Shown here piece by piece: positions 37,484 through 46,618 of a stretch of DNA of 64,000 bases. A program made the translations under genes and the position numbers. A model generated the notes under the pieces. The model searched no databases, was not told the DNA's origin, and saw only the letters and a list, made by a program, of their open reading frames with translations. The first letter of the stretch is position 1. The number at the start of each line of letters is the position of its first letter. The DNA is from Trichopria drosophilae. Its lineage: Eukaryota; Arthropoda; Insecta; Hymenoptera; Diapriidae. The stretch spans positions 95,698,501 through 95,762,500 of the forward strand of contig CM059585.1 in assembly GCA_030407085.1 (NCBI GenBank). The letters are read 5' to 3'.

Positions 37484-37489
37484 GTTTAT
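37484..37489. repeat. Target-site duplication, right (GTTTAT)
   Basis: Exact copy of 23644-23649, directly after the right terminus CCCCTCTACT. Confidence 0.8.
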
Positions 37490-38033
37490 TAAATAATGGT
37501 TCTCGTGTCTGTTACACTCATCCTTAAAATTGATTTTATACACAAACTGCAGAAAATGAGAATTTTAATTAAATAAGGGATTTACAACGCTGGAAAATGA
37601 GCAACCCTTTATTATTCACAGCTCCCAAGATAGAACTAACTTATGAGAATAAACAATTATAATAATTAGGAAAATGGAAATAAATTCTACTGCCTATTTT
37701 TAGAACCGAATATTTTTATTCAAACCCGAAGAATCGATCCGAAACTCTTTCCCAGAAAGATGAGGCTAAATTTTGTTTACTTGACACAAATAAATATTTA
37801 TTTCACCATACAAAATAATTTGTTACTTCAACATGATGTTAAAACATTTATTTAACTCCAGAAAATATTGCATTGCTTCAAGTAGATAATAACTTCAAAA
37901 ATTATTTGGAAAAATTGGGAACTAAAAAAATGACTGTATCATATTACGATGTTACTATATATTCTGCAGTTTTTGTCTACATTGGTACGTATTTACATGA
38001 CATAAAATCGCAGGAGAAATTAAAATTACAAAA

Positions 38034-38620
38034 TTTCCTAATTTTAAATAAATATTTACTTGAATAGTCGCAACAAAATATTTACTTATAATAGAAAATT
38101 AGTTTGTTAATTCAACTAAATATTAAGTTGATTTTATCCAGCAAGTAAATATTTATTTAAATTAAGAAAATGATTCCTTATTTTAAGTAAATGTTTGTTG
38201 CGGCTATTCAAGTAAATATTTACTTGAAATTAGGAAATTTTTGTTCAATGCATATATTTATTTATTATATAAAATTAAATAAATATTTAATGAAGTTGCC
38301 GAACGGAAAAATTGACAGTACGAAGTTAGTGTTTATTTGGTTTCAATATTATCTATTCGATGAAAAAGATTGTTATGAAAAAGGAAGAAACACATTTTTT
38401 ATACCAAAGAAGTACTTACTGGAGCATAGTAAATATTTACTAATTTTTAAGACAATATTTATTTCTTTTAAGAATATATTTAATTGTTGAAAGTAAATCG
38501 TGATTCCCTTTTAACTAAATTCTTTGTTGCGACTATTTAAATATTTACTTGAATCAAGTAAATTTCTTTTGATATAAGTAAATTTTTGTCAGGAGCATAT
38601 TTATTGACATCAAGTCTTAC
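38034..38620. repeat. AAGTAAATATTTACTT palindrome cluster
   Basis: Inverted arms around 38034-38092 and 38185-38242 share TATTTACTTGAATAGTCGC and its complement, and the self-complementary AAGTAAATATTTACTT recurs to about 38580. It is non-coding, probably a decayed foldback repeat; ends could not be set. The open frames of 64 and 99 codons here are by-products. Confidence 0.5.
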
Positions 38621-38828
38621 CATTTTCTAAATCTATACATATGATTTCTTTGGAGGAGTAAAATAATTGTTTTCAATGATTTACTTCTTTCAAGAAATGT
38701 AATTTACTATCTTTAAAGAAAACATCTTCTTTGTTTCGAGAAAATACTAGCATGATTCAAGACAATATTTTCGTAACCCTTGCAAGCATACATTTTTATT
38801 TGCAAGGAAAATAGCTGAAACTTGTTAC

Positions 38829-39070
38829 TCGGGCGTTTTCGGGGTCGATGATCCCGAATCTGACCTCAGATTTTCAAAATTCAACACGGCGGATCCAAGA
38901 TGGCCGACCGAAAAGTAAAAATTTATTTCCTCGGGATGAAACTGAGTACTCAAGAGTTTTCGGGATCGTAGATTACGAATTTAATCTTTGATTTTCAAAA
39001 TTCAAAATGACGGATTCAATATGACTACCAAAATGTAACAGTTTTCGAGGTCGTAAAAGACGAGCTATGA
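38829..39070. repeat. Tandem pair of the GGCGGATCC-family module
   Basis: Two units of roughly 115-120 bases each run through a GTTTTCGGGGTCG-like start, a GATTTTCAAAATTCAA phrase and a GGCGGATCCAAGATGG-like end. This shows the family at 4550-5340 and 56840-57620 in its tandem form. Confidence 0.55.
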
Positions 39071-40411
39071 AATTTCAGTATTCGTGACCGCTTGTTTAAT
39101 CTGCTAAATTTTATTTCGAAAATGTAACATTATTCAGTATTCCGTTTGATTTGAGTCAAATAACTTTTTACATTTCGGACCGTCGTGTTGAATTCGCTCG
39201 AAAACCCCCGACTACTCCGTTTAAAAACATTTTGTCGAAGTACGGAAGAAAATATTTGCACTAAAATTCAATTTTAATCTTCGGACAAACAAAAAAAGAA
39301 TTACAAAAAGGTGTCCTACAGGAAGGCCACCGTGCTTCAAAGGGTTAATGTAGGATATAATATGCCAAGGAAATTATTTACTTGAAGGAAATAAATCTTC
39401 TCTGAAACCAACGAAAATTTATGTGAATCACATATATGATTTACTTAATTTCAAGTAAATATATTTCATTAAACGATTTTTTTGTGCAGATTAGTTGGTC
39501 CTAAAAAAGTGGTGGAAAAAAATGGAATCAATTCAACTAAAATGTAATTGAAATACTCAACATTTGGCTACTAACCGGCATCCATATCAATATTACCACA
39601 TTTTTTTCTCAATGCAGCACGACCAATTTCAATATTCCGCAAATAACTTTAGAAATTCTGAAATATATTTTTGGTACACTGTCCATAAATCGATAGAATA
39701 CATTGCAAAAACACATTGTGGTCGTGCAAAGCGGTTTCGATATATTTTCGTTAAAATTTGGAATGCTCAACTTAACTTTTACGAAGGGCGTGACCTACAC
39801 ACAGTTAGCCATCAAAAGGCAATCCGAAACTAAAATATTCGTTTTCAGTAAATTACTTTTGTTTCGTTCTATATCACTAAAGCGTAACTTCAATATTTGA
39901 AGTTCTGAAATGTAAATCCTTTTCTCGAGTCTTTCTTTTTGCAAAGGGAGTGTAATAAATCGTGTGATTCAATTCATGTTTTAGTATGTTCTTGTCCCGT
40001 TTGTATGTACTCATCCTTTGAAGTCTTCGTGGAAACTATCTCTTTAATTGTTTATGAGTTTTTGGAGTCATATCTGTTGAAATTCATGAGTATGAAACAT
40101 ATAGGTCTGACATTTCGACAGTTGACAATGTTCGTATTTAACGTAAATCAGGCTTATAAGACTGTCAACTGAAACAACTCCTCAACTACAAATAAATCCT
40201 TTATATAAACCAAAATGTTCAAAAGATATTAACCATATTATTTCTGAAAAGGATCATGGAATTAATTAGGTATGCTAAAAAAAGAGTTTGTTCTGCAAAT
40301 AAAAATGGAATTCTCGTGAATTTGAATAATCGAGATCGCATAATATTAGTGAATAAAAAGAACGAATACATTTTCAGTTTCTTTTCGGCTTTTTTCCAAG
40401 CGCCTTCATTC
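39071..40411. other. Intronic DNA, no gene seen
   Basis: AT-rich intron sequence between the GGCGGATCC tandem pair and the gypsy element. Open frames of up to 89 codons lack motifs. Confidence 0.5.
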
Positions 40412-40415
40412 AGCA

Positions 40416-40659
40416 TGTAACGGGACTAGGGCCGCAGTAATAAACAACACATACATATTACCAAAAATGAATTTATTTAGTGAAGTCTATTTACTTACAA
40501 CTTATAACCTTCAATGTCTACTCTTACAATTTAAGCTAACACAAGCGAATTGTTCGCGCGCACAACACTAACTAACTTATTGCGGGGCCGCGTTACGCAG
40601 AACGCGTCGCCCCCACTCTTACTCTCTCTCTCTCTCTCTCTCTGTAACGGTCCGTTACA
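40416..40659 (-). repeat. 3' LTR of the gypsy element (244 bp)
   Basis: Starts TGTAACGGGAC and ends GTCCGTTACA on the + strand, giving TG...CA ends. It contains a (CT)n run one CT unit longer than in the other LTR. Confidence 0.93.
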
Positions 40660-40675
40660 CCCCCCCCCTCTCTTC
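40660..40675 (-). other. Polypurine tract
   Basis: On the minus strand GAAGAGAGGGGGGGGG lies immediately before the 3' LTR, where plus-strand DNA synthesis primes in LTR elements. Confidence 0.75.
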
Positions 40676-40692
40676 GGCCTCTCTCTCTCTGT

Positions 40693-40770
40693 GTGCGGGC
40701 GCGGGCGTGTGTGGGTGTGTGTGTGTGTGCGTGTGCGTGTGCGTGTGCGTGTGCGTGTGTGTGTGCGCGC

Positions 40771-40838
<68 letters not shown>

Positions 40839-40859
40839 GTGTGTTTGTCTGGGTGTGTG

Positions 40860-40919
<60 letters not shown>
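40693..40919. repeat. (GT)n microsatellite inside the gypsy element
   Basis: About 225 bases of GT repeats with GC and GTTT interruptions, between the last open frame of the element and its polypurine tract. Open frames across it in several phases are artefacts. Confidence 0.9.
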
Positions 40920-40923
<4 letters not shown>

Positions 40924-41540
40924 AGTTCTGTCCAGTCTATCAAATCTGCTTCGATTTCTTTTTGTTCTGTCATGTCTAGTTTTATTTTAAAGATGTTTAT
41001 GTCGTCTTCTGCCGTTGTGTTGTGTATTTCGTTTTGTGTATTTGTGTTCGTAATTGTGAAAATTTCTTTTATTTCTTCGTAGTTTTTGTTTGTCTTTTGT
41101 TCGTTTTCTTCCGTGTCAAAGTCTATGAGTTTGAAGTATGGTTCTGTATTGTATAATTGTCTTAGTCTTTGTATGTCGCTGTGTTTTTGTTCTTTTTTGG
41201 TTGGTGTTTGTGTTTTATGTTTGTTGCAGTGTATGCAGTTTTCTGGGTGTCCTTCGTGTAATTTGTTTAATTGTTCCGGTGTTAGTTTTTGGTGTGTTGT
41301 CGTTATTTTTTGTGTAAATTGTTGTTGTGTTGATTTTTTTTTGTATTTGTGTTTTTGTTGTATTTTGTTGGTGTTTTTGTTTTTGTGTGTTTGTGTATAG
41401 TGTGGCGTTTGGTGGGCCTCTTGGCGTTGGTAGGAGGCCTGGCCTTCCCAACTTTGGGTAGAGGTGTCTGTTCGGAGGTATTGCCGGGGTCGGTAGCAAA
41501 CCTTTCCTTTGTTTTTCCATTTTTCCTGTAATGAAATTAT
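40920..41540 (-). CDS. Post-pol open region, pol frame (206 codons), function unknown
   Basis: Directly after the pol TAA, the same frame stays open for 206 codons to a TAA at 40920-40922. It has no early ATG. Residues 1-70 are basic and rich in Gln, Lys and Thr. Around residues 95-108 there is a His/Cys cluster (HEGHPENCIHCNKH), a possible zinc-binding knuckle. The C-terminal third is acidic (DFDTEENE, TEQKEIEADLIDWTEL). It could be made by stop readthrough, frameshifting or splicing. No transmembrane segment is seen, so it does not look like an envelope protein. An alternative ATG-started frame overlaps its first half (41215-41577). Confidence 0.5.
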
Positions 41541-41577
41541 TTATGTTAGGTATGGTTTGAGGTCTTTTATTGCCCAT
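41215..41577 (-). CDS. Overlapping ORF3a, 120 codons, LLPTP-motif protein
   Basis: Begins with ATG at 41577 inside the end of pol (37-base overlap, different frame). It contains two copies of the pattern LLPTPxxxPNxxLY (LLPTPAIPPNRHLY and LLPTPRGPPNATLY). The same pattern occurs near the start of the RT part of pol (LLPTPDTLPNRTLY), which argues that this frame is real coding sequence at least in its first part. The remainder is rich in Thr, Asn, Lys and Gln. It stops at 41215, while the pol frame continues to 40920, so one protein may use both frames, or a frame change has occurred. Function unknown. Confidence 0.45.
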   Translation of the reverse strand: MGNKRPQTIPNINNFITGKMEKQRKGLLPTPAIPPNRHLYPKLGRPGLLPTPRGPPNATLYTNTQKQKHQQNTTKTQIQKKINTTTIYTKNNDNTPKTNTGTIKQITRRTPRKLHTLQQT

Positions 41578-44500
41578 TTCCCTATGTTTTTCCCCGTTTC
41601 TGTTTTTAGTATGTATGTTGTTGGTGATAGTTTTTCTTTTATTATGTATGGTCCTGAGTAAGGTTTGTTTAATTTAGCTGATGTGTAATTTGCTGCTGAT
41701 GATAGTGTATAGTCTTTCTTTAATACTTTGTCTCCTATATTGAATTGTATTTCTCTGTGTCGTAAATTGTAGTTGTGTAGTTGTTTGTTTTGTGCTTGTT
41801 GTATGTTTTTATGTATTTCATCTCTGTATGAGTTTATTATTTTTAATCTGTCTATCCAGTCTTGAGGTGCGTTAGGTATTATTTGTGTGGTTTTTTCTAT
41901 TTGGTTTCTTGTTGAGTGTATTGGTTGTAATTCTCTTCCTAAGTTTAGGAATGCTGGTGTGTATTGTGTTGATGTGTGATAAGATGTATTTAGTGCGAAT
42001 TGGTAGTCATGTATATTTATGTCCCATTCTCTGTGGTTTTGTTCTAGATATGCTTGTATCATTGTTTTTATTGTTCGGTTTGTTCTTTCTGTTGGGTTTG
42101 CTTGTGGGTGATATAGTGGTGTTGTATCGTGTTTTATTCCTAGTTGTTGAGTTATGTTTTTTATGATTTTGTTAATGTATGGTTTTCCGTTGTCTGATAG
42201 TATTGTTTTGGGTGTGCCCCATCTCATTATTATGTGTGTTAGTAGCGTTTCTTTTATCGTTTGTGCGTTAGCTTTTTTTATTGGTATTAGTTCTACCCAT
42301 TTCGTTGTTATATCCTGAAATACCAGTAAGTATTGATTACGTTTTTTTGATAATGGTTCTGGTCCCATTATATCTGTTGTTATTGTTGTCCATGGTTCTC
42401 CTATTTGTCTGTTTGTCATGTGTCCGGCTGGTCGTTGTTGTATTATTTTGATTTTTTGGCATATGTCGCAGTGTTTTATATATTTTACTACGTCTTTGTA
42501 TAGTCCTGGCCAGTAATATGATTTTGCTAATTTTTTGTGTGTTTTTTCTATTCCCATGTGTCCGGCTTGTGTGTCGTCGTGGTTTTCTTGTAGTATTTTT
42601 TTGTGTTGTGAGTCCGGTATTACTAATTTCCATGGGTTTGGGTCTGGTCTAATGTTGCTGTGTAGCGGGTCTGGTATGTACCTGTAGAGTTGTTCGTTTT
42701 CGAATTTCCATTCTGGGTATAAGTCTTCATTGTTTTGTACTGTTGTTTTTTGTTTGTTGTACCAATTGTCTGTTTGTCTTTCTGACAGTGGTGATAGGTG
42801 TTCTGTGTGTTTTGTGTTATGTGTTTCATATTTGCGTGAGAGTGCGTCCGGTATGTAGTTTAGTGTTCCTTTCCTGTACTTTATTTCGTAATCGTATTCG
42901 AGTAACTCCAGTCCCCATCTGGCTAGTCTGCCTGTTGGATTTTTTAAATTGTGTAGCCATTTTAATGATTCATGGTCTGTGTATATTTTAAAGTGGTATC
43001 CTTCTATATATTGCCTGAATTTCTTTATTGCCCAGACTACTCCTAAGCATTCCTTTTCGGATGCTGAGTATTTTTTTTCTTGCTGTGTGAGTGCCCTACT
43101 TATGTAAGCTATGGCGTGTTCTTTTTTTTCTACTATTTGAGATAGTACTGCTCCTAATCCTGTGTCACTTGCGTCTGTACTTATGTGGAATGTTTTTGTA
43201 AAATCTGGTCGTATTAGTGTTGGTGAAGATGTGAGTCTGTGTTTTATGTAATTAAATGCGTTTTGTTGTTCTTGTCCCCATTGTAGTTTTGTGTTATTTT
43301 TTAATAGTCGTGTTATTGGTTCTGTTATTTGTGCAAAATTAGGTATAAATTGTCTGTACCATGATGCCATTCCTAACAGTCTGCGTATTTGTTTGAGTGT
43401 TTTGGGGATTGGGTAGTTATGTATTGCCTCTGTTTTTTCTGGATTAATCTGTAATCCATGTTTATTTACTATGTAACCTAAATATTCTACTTGGCTTACG
43501 CCAAATTCACATTTTCCCGTGTTTAGAATTAAACCTGCATCTTTTATTGTATTTAGTGTTTTTGTTAGTAGTTGTTTGTGTTCTTCAAATGTTTCTGATA
43601 CAATTATAATGTCGTCTAGGTATGCGAATATGTGAGGATTTTCGTCGTGTCCTATTATTTTGTCTAGTAATCTTTGGAATGTGGCTGGTGCGTTTGTTAA
43701 TCCGTATGGCATTCGTTTAAATTGGTAAAGTCCTTTTCCTGGTACTATGAAAGCGGTTAGGTGTTTGCTATTGTTTTCTAGTGGTATCTGGTAGTATGCT
43801 TGGCTTAGGTCTAGTTTCGATATTATTTTTGCTGTTGGTAATGTTTTTAGTATGGAGTCCATTTTTGGTAGTGGGTACGCGTCTTTTTTTGTTACTGAAT
43901 TTAATTTTCGGAAATCTAGACAAAATCTGTATGTACCATTTTGTTTTTTTATCATTATTATTGGGCTTGACCAATCGCTTTTTGATGGTTCAATGATTTC
44001 ATCTTTTAGCATTTCCTCTACTTGTTCATGTATTTTTTTGTTAATAATTGGTGATACTGTGTACGCTCGTTGTTTTATTGGTTTGTGATTTTGTACGTCA
44101 ATTGTGTGCTCTGTCAGTCTGGTTAGCCCAATCTTTTTATTTTCTGTTAATTTGTGTACTATTGTTTGGATTTCGTGTTGTTGTGTTGGTGTAAGTTCTA
44201 TCAGTCCTGTGTGTGTTTTTGTACGTGTTTTTTCCTGTATACTATATAGTGTTCTATTTGGTAGTGTGTCTGGTGTTGGTAGTAAAGGTTTTTTTTTGTA
44301 AGTGTGTGTTTGTTCTTGGTTTTTCATCGGTTGAATGTTTGTCGGTGTTTCTTTAAAGAACCATGTTTCCTGTTCATAGTCTGGTATTATTTTTGCTTTT
44401 TTTATGTAGTCTATTCCTAAGATGCATTCTATTTTTATGTCCGGTGCTATTCTTATGTTTGTGTTGAGTGTTTTATTTTTTAATGTAATTGGCAGTTCTA

Positions 44501-44762
44501 CTATTCCTATAATTTCTATATTAGTGTCGTTTGCTAGTTGTACTTTAATATCGTTGTTTGTAATTTTAATAATTTTTTTTTGTATTTTGTTTCCTAATTT
44601 TTGTATGCCTGTTTGTCCTATGTATGTGTTTGTTGCACCTGGGTCAACTAATGCAGTAATTTGAGTGTTACCTATTTTAATTTGTGTGTACCAACGAGGG
44701 TCGTTTTCTATCTCTGAAGCTAAATTGACCCATTCTTTTAGCCTCAGTGTCGGTTTCCCTGT
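41541..44762 (-). CDS. pol: Pol polyprotein: protease, RT, RNase H, integrase
   Basis: The frame is open from 44762 and is reached from gag by -1 frameshifting; the first ATG is at 44327. The protease lies before it, with ALVDPGAT (active triad D-P-G, Asp codon 44643-44645) and ILGIDY. Numbered from that Met: RT has LDLSQAYYQ (172-180) and YLDD (236-239); RNase H has STDAS (Asp385), the EKE box at about 424-426, YTDHES (Asp451) and PDALSRK; integrase has the zinc site H583/H590/C620/C623 and catalytic D652, D712 and E747 (D-35-E spacing). A GPY/F-like module (SGPYIIKEKLSPTTYIL) is near the end. This order (RT, RNase H, integrase) defines Ty3/gypsy. All catalytic residues are intact. Confidence 0.93.
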   Translation of the reverse strand, partial: TGKPTLRLKEWVNLASEIENDPRWYTQIKIGNTQITALVDPGATNTYIGQTGIQKLGNKIQKKIIKITNNDIKVQLANDTNIEIIGIVELPITLKNKTLNTNIRIAPDIKIECILGIDYIKKAKIIPDYEQETWFFKETPTNIQPMKNQEQTHTYKKKPLLPTPDTLPNRTLYSIQEKTRTKTHTGLIELTPTQQHEIQTIVHKLTENKKIGLTRLTEHTIDVQNHKPIKQRAYTVSPIINKKIHEQVEEMLKDEIIEPSKSDWSSPIIMIKKQNGTYRFCLDFRKLNSVTKKDAYPLPKMDSILKTLPTAKIISKLDLSQAYYQIPLENNSKHLTAFIVPGKGLYQFKRMPYGLTNAPATFQRLLDKIIGHDENPHIFAYLDDIIIVSETFEEHKQLLTKTLNTIKDAGLILNTGKCEFGVSQVEYLGYIVNKHGLQINPEKTEAIHNYPIPKTLKQIRRLLGMASWYRQFIPNFAQITEPITRLLKNNTKLQWGQEQQNAFNYIKHRLTSSPTLIRPDFTKTFHISTDASDTGLGAVLSQIVEKKEHAIAYISRALTQQEKKYSASEKECLGVVWAIKKFRQYIEGYHFKIYTDHESLKWLHNLKNPTGRLARWGLELLEYDYEIKYRKGTLNYIPDALSRKYETHNTKHTEHLSPLSERQTDNWYNKQKTTVQNNEDLYPEWKFENEQLYRYIPDPLHSNIRPDPNPWKLVIPDSQHKKILQENHDDTQAGHMGIEKTHKKLAKSYYWPGLYKDVVKYIKHCDICQKIKIIQQRPAGHMTNRQIGEPWTTITTDIMGPEPLSKKRNQYLLVFQDITTKWVELIPIKKANAQTIKETLLTHIIMRWGTPKTILSDNGKPYINKIIKNITQQLGIKHDTTPLYHPQANPTERTNRTIKTMIQAYLEQNHREWDINIHDYQFALNTSYHTSTQYTPAFLNLGRELQPIHSTRNQIEKTTQIIPNAPQDWIDRLKIINSYRDEIHKNIQQAQNKQLHNYNLRHREIQFNIGDKVLKKDYTLSSAANYTSAKLNKPYSGPYIIKEKLSPTTYILKTETGKNIGKWAIKDLKPYLT

Positions 44763-46021
44763 TCATTGTTGTTTGTGTACTGTTTGTATGATTGTTGTTT
44801 TGGGCATTCTCGTTTGTAGTGTCCTCGTTGTCCGCACTTGAAGCATTGTTCTACTGTATTTTGTGTTTTTTCTTTTTCTGTCTGTTGTCTGTAATTTTTG
44901 TAAGTTGAGTAATTATTTGTTTGTGGTGTATATGTTTTTGGTTTGTAATATCGTGTTTTTTGTGTGTAAGTGTGTGGTGTAGGTGTGAATTCTTTTGCGT
45001 AGATGTTTAATGGTGTGTGTGTTTTTGGTGTGTAATTTTGTGTGATTTGTTTTTCTCTGTTTTTTTGAGTTAGTCTTTCGAATTCTGTCCCTATTGTTTG
45101 TAATTCTTTGAATGTGTGTATTTCATAGCGTCTGATGTGGTATTGGTATTCTTGTCTTAAGTGTTCGTATGTTTTATCTAATTGTTTTTCTAGTGTGTAT
45201 GGTGGGTGTAACTGGTTTAATAATGTCCTATAGTGTAATATAAAATCTATTATTTTTTCTGTTGGTTTTTGAAATTTCTCTTCTAATTGTTTTTTTATAT
45301 TAGTTCTATATGATTTATTTTGAAATGTGTCTAATAATGTCTCTGTAAATTGTTCCCAATTATTCCATTCGTTTTTATTTAATTTATACCAGTCGTATGC
45401 ATTTCCTGATAATAATATTGGTATTGTTTTGTATAATTCGTCATTTGATAAATTATATCCGTTTTGTAGTTCTGTTAGTCTTTCTAAGAAGTCATATATG
45501 TTTTCATTTTCCTTTCCTTCAAATTTTAATTGCCAGTTTTGTACCACTTCCATAGGTGTTTTTTTTGTATAGATTTGCCATGGAATGAAGTTTTGATTTT
45601 GTGTGTGTAAATGTTGATGTTGTGTATCTGTGTTTTCTCTTCCTGTGTTTTGGTTCTGTTCTTGTCTGTGTGGTGTATTATTTTCCTCTTCTATTTGATC
45701 GTAGTTTTGTGTTTGTCGTAAAGCGTATGCGTTGTTTCTTTGTAAATGTGTGTTCCTACCGTTTTCTGAGTATTCGTCTAATAGGTTTCGTACTCTTATA
45801 TTTGGCATAATGTGTTGTGATTGTTGATTTTGATTATTTATTGGTGTGCCTTGTCTGTTTGTGTTTGTATGTAGTTCTTTATTTAGTTCTTCTATTGTCA
45901 TGTCTAATAATGATTTGTTGATGTTATTGTCTGAATTGTTTTGATCTGTTTGCGTCTCCTCTATGTTTATGTTTATCGTCGCGCCTGCTCTTGCTGGCGT
46001 GAATGCCGGCGTTCGTAGCAT
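44744..46021 (-). CDS. gag: Gag polyprotein of the gypsy element
   Basis: 425 residues from ATG at 46021. Residues 1-150 are low-complexity and Asn/Gln/Thr-rich. The middle is a helical retrotransposon gag capsid region (for example FLERLTELQNGYNL, then GNAYDWYKLN). Near the C terminus is a CCHC zinc knuckle, C393-x2-C396-x4-H401-x4-C406, which binds RNA. Upstream lie about 340 bases of leader to the primer-binding-like site. The stop TGA (44744-44746) follows a GGGAAAC slippery site, so most ribosomes should end here and a fraction continue into pol. Confidence 0.9.
   Translation of the reverse strand: MLRTPAFTPARAGATININIEETQTDQNNSDNNINKSLLDMTIEELNKELHTNTNRQGTPINNQNQQSQHIMPNIRVRNLLDEYSENGRNTHLQRNNAYALRQTQNYDQIEEENNTPHRQEQNQNTGRENTDTQHQHLHTQNQNFIPWQIYTKKTPMEVVQNWQLKFEGKENENIYDFLERLTELQNGYNLSNDELYKTIPILLSGNAYDWYKLNKNEWNNWEQFTETLLDTFQNKSYRTNIKKQLEEKFQKPTEKIIDFILHYRTLLNQLHPPYTLEKQLDKTYEHLRQEYQYHIRRYEIHTFKELQTIGTEFERLTQKNREKQITQNYTPKTHTPLNIYAKEFTPTPHTYTQKTRYYKPKTYTPQTNNYSTYKNYRQQTEKEKTQNTVEQCFKCGQRGHYKRECPKQQSYKQYTNNNEQGNRH
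44753..44759 (-). promoter_or_regulatory. -1 ribosomal frameshift site GGGAAAC
   Basis: On the minus strand the heptamer is G GGA AAC in the gag reading frame, the classical X XXY YYZ form. It lies six bases before the gag TGA. The -1 frame entered here is open through protease and the rest of pol, while a stop in that frame just upstream (44763-44765) leaves only a short overlap in which the shift can happen. Confidence 0.8.
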
Positions 46022-46358
46022 GTTTATAGATTTATTTATTATCTCTAAATTTGTACTTGAAAATAATAATTTATATTTTTTTTTTTTTTTGCAATAATTG
46101 TTTTTGTCTCTAATGTTTTTAAGTTTGGTGTATAATAGTAAGTTGTGTGATTGTGTTGTGTGGTATGTTTGATTTCTTTTTGTGTATTTATGTTGTCTGT
46201 GTTGTATGTTATATATATATATAATTTATTCTATTCTTTTGTGTAATGTATTATTGTTTGTTGTATGTGAGAGTTTTATGTTTGATTAGTTTGTGTAATG
46301 TGTATCTATGTATGTGTCACAATTTGCGTTTTAATATGATGAATTTATGTGAGTTTTT

Positions 46359-46371
46359 CACGTTGGCGCCA
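46359..46371 (-). other. Primer-binding-like site
   Basis: One base inside the 5' LTR, the minus strand reads TGGCGCCAACGTG. The TGGCGCC start is typical of tRNA-primed LTR elements and resembles Lys-tRNA sites (TGGCGCCCAACG), but lacks one C. The primer tRNA is therefore uncertain. Confidence 0.65.
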
Positions 46372-46372
46372 T

Positions 46373-46614
46373 TGTAACGGGACTAGGGCCGCAGTAATAA
46401 ACAACACATACATATTACCAAAAATGAATTTATTTAGTGAAGTCTATTTACTTACAACTTATAACCTTCAATGTCTACTCTTACAATTTAAGCTAACACA
46501 AGCGAATTGTTCGCGCGCACAACACTAACTAACTTATTGCGGGGCCGCGTTACGCAGAACGCGTCGCCCCCACTCTTACTCTCTCTCTCTCTCTCTCTGT
46601 AACGGTCCGTTACA
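46373..46614 (-). repeat. 5' LTR of the gypsy element (242 bp)
   Basis: Same sequence as 40416-40659 apart from one fewer CT unit. In element orientation it lies upstream of gag and would hold the promoter. Confidence 0.93.
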
Positions 46615-46618
46615 AGCA

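Larger units (their letters stand above)
40416..46614 (-). mobile_element. Complete Ty3/gypsy LTR retrotransposon
   Basis: A 6.2-kb element on the minus strand with LTRs at both ends, primer-binding-like site, gag, pol (protease, RT, RNase H, integrase), a 3' open region and a polypurine tract. It is flanked by the 4-bp duplication AGCA (40412-40415 and 46615-46618). The two LTRs look the same apart from one CT unit in the (CT)n run, and all main frames are open, so insertion was recent and the element may be active. It lies antisense to the host gene inside its largest intron. Confidence 0.93.

Noticed and set aside
40550..41082. Long + strand frames encoding Cys-Val repeats
   Set aside because: They are translations of the (GT)n microsatellite and the antisense of the gypsy 3' region.
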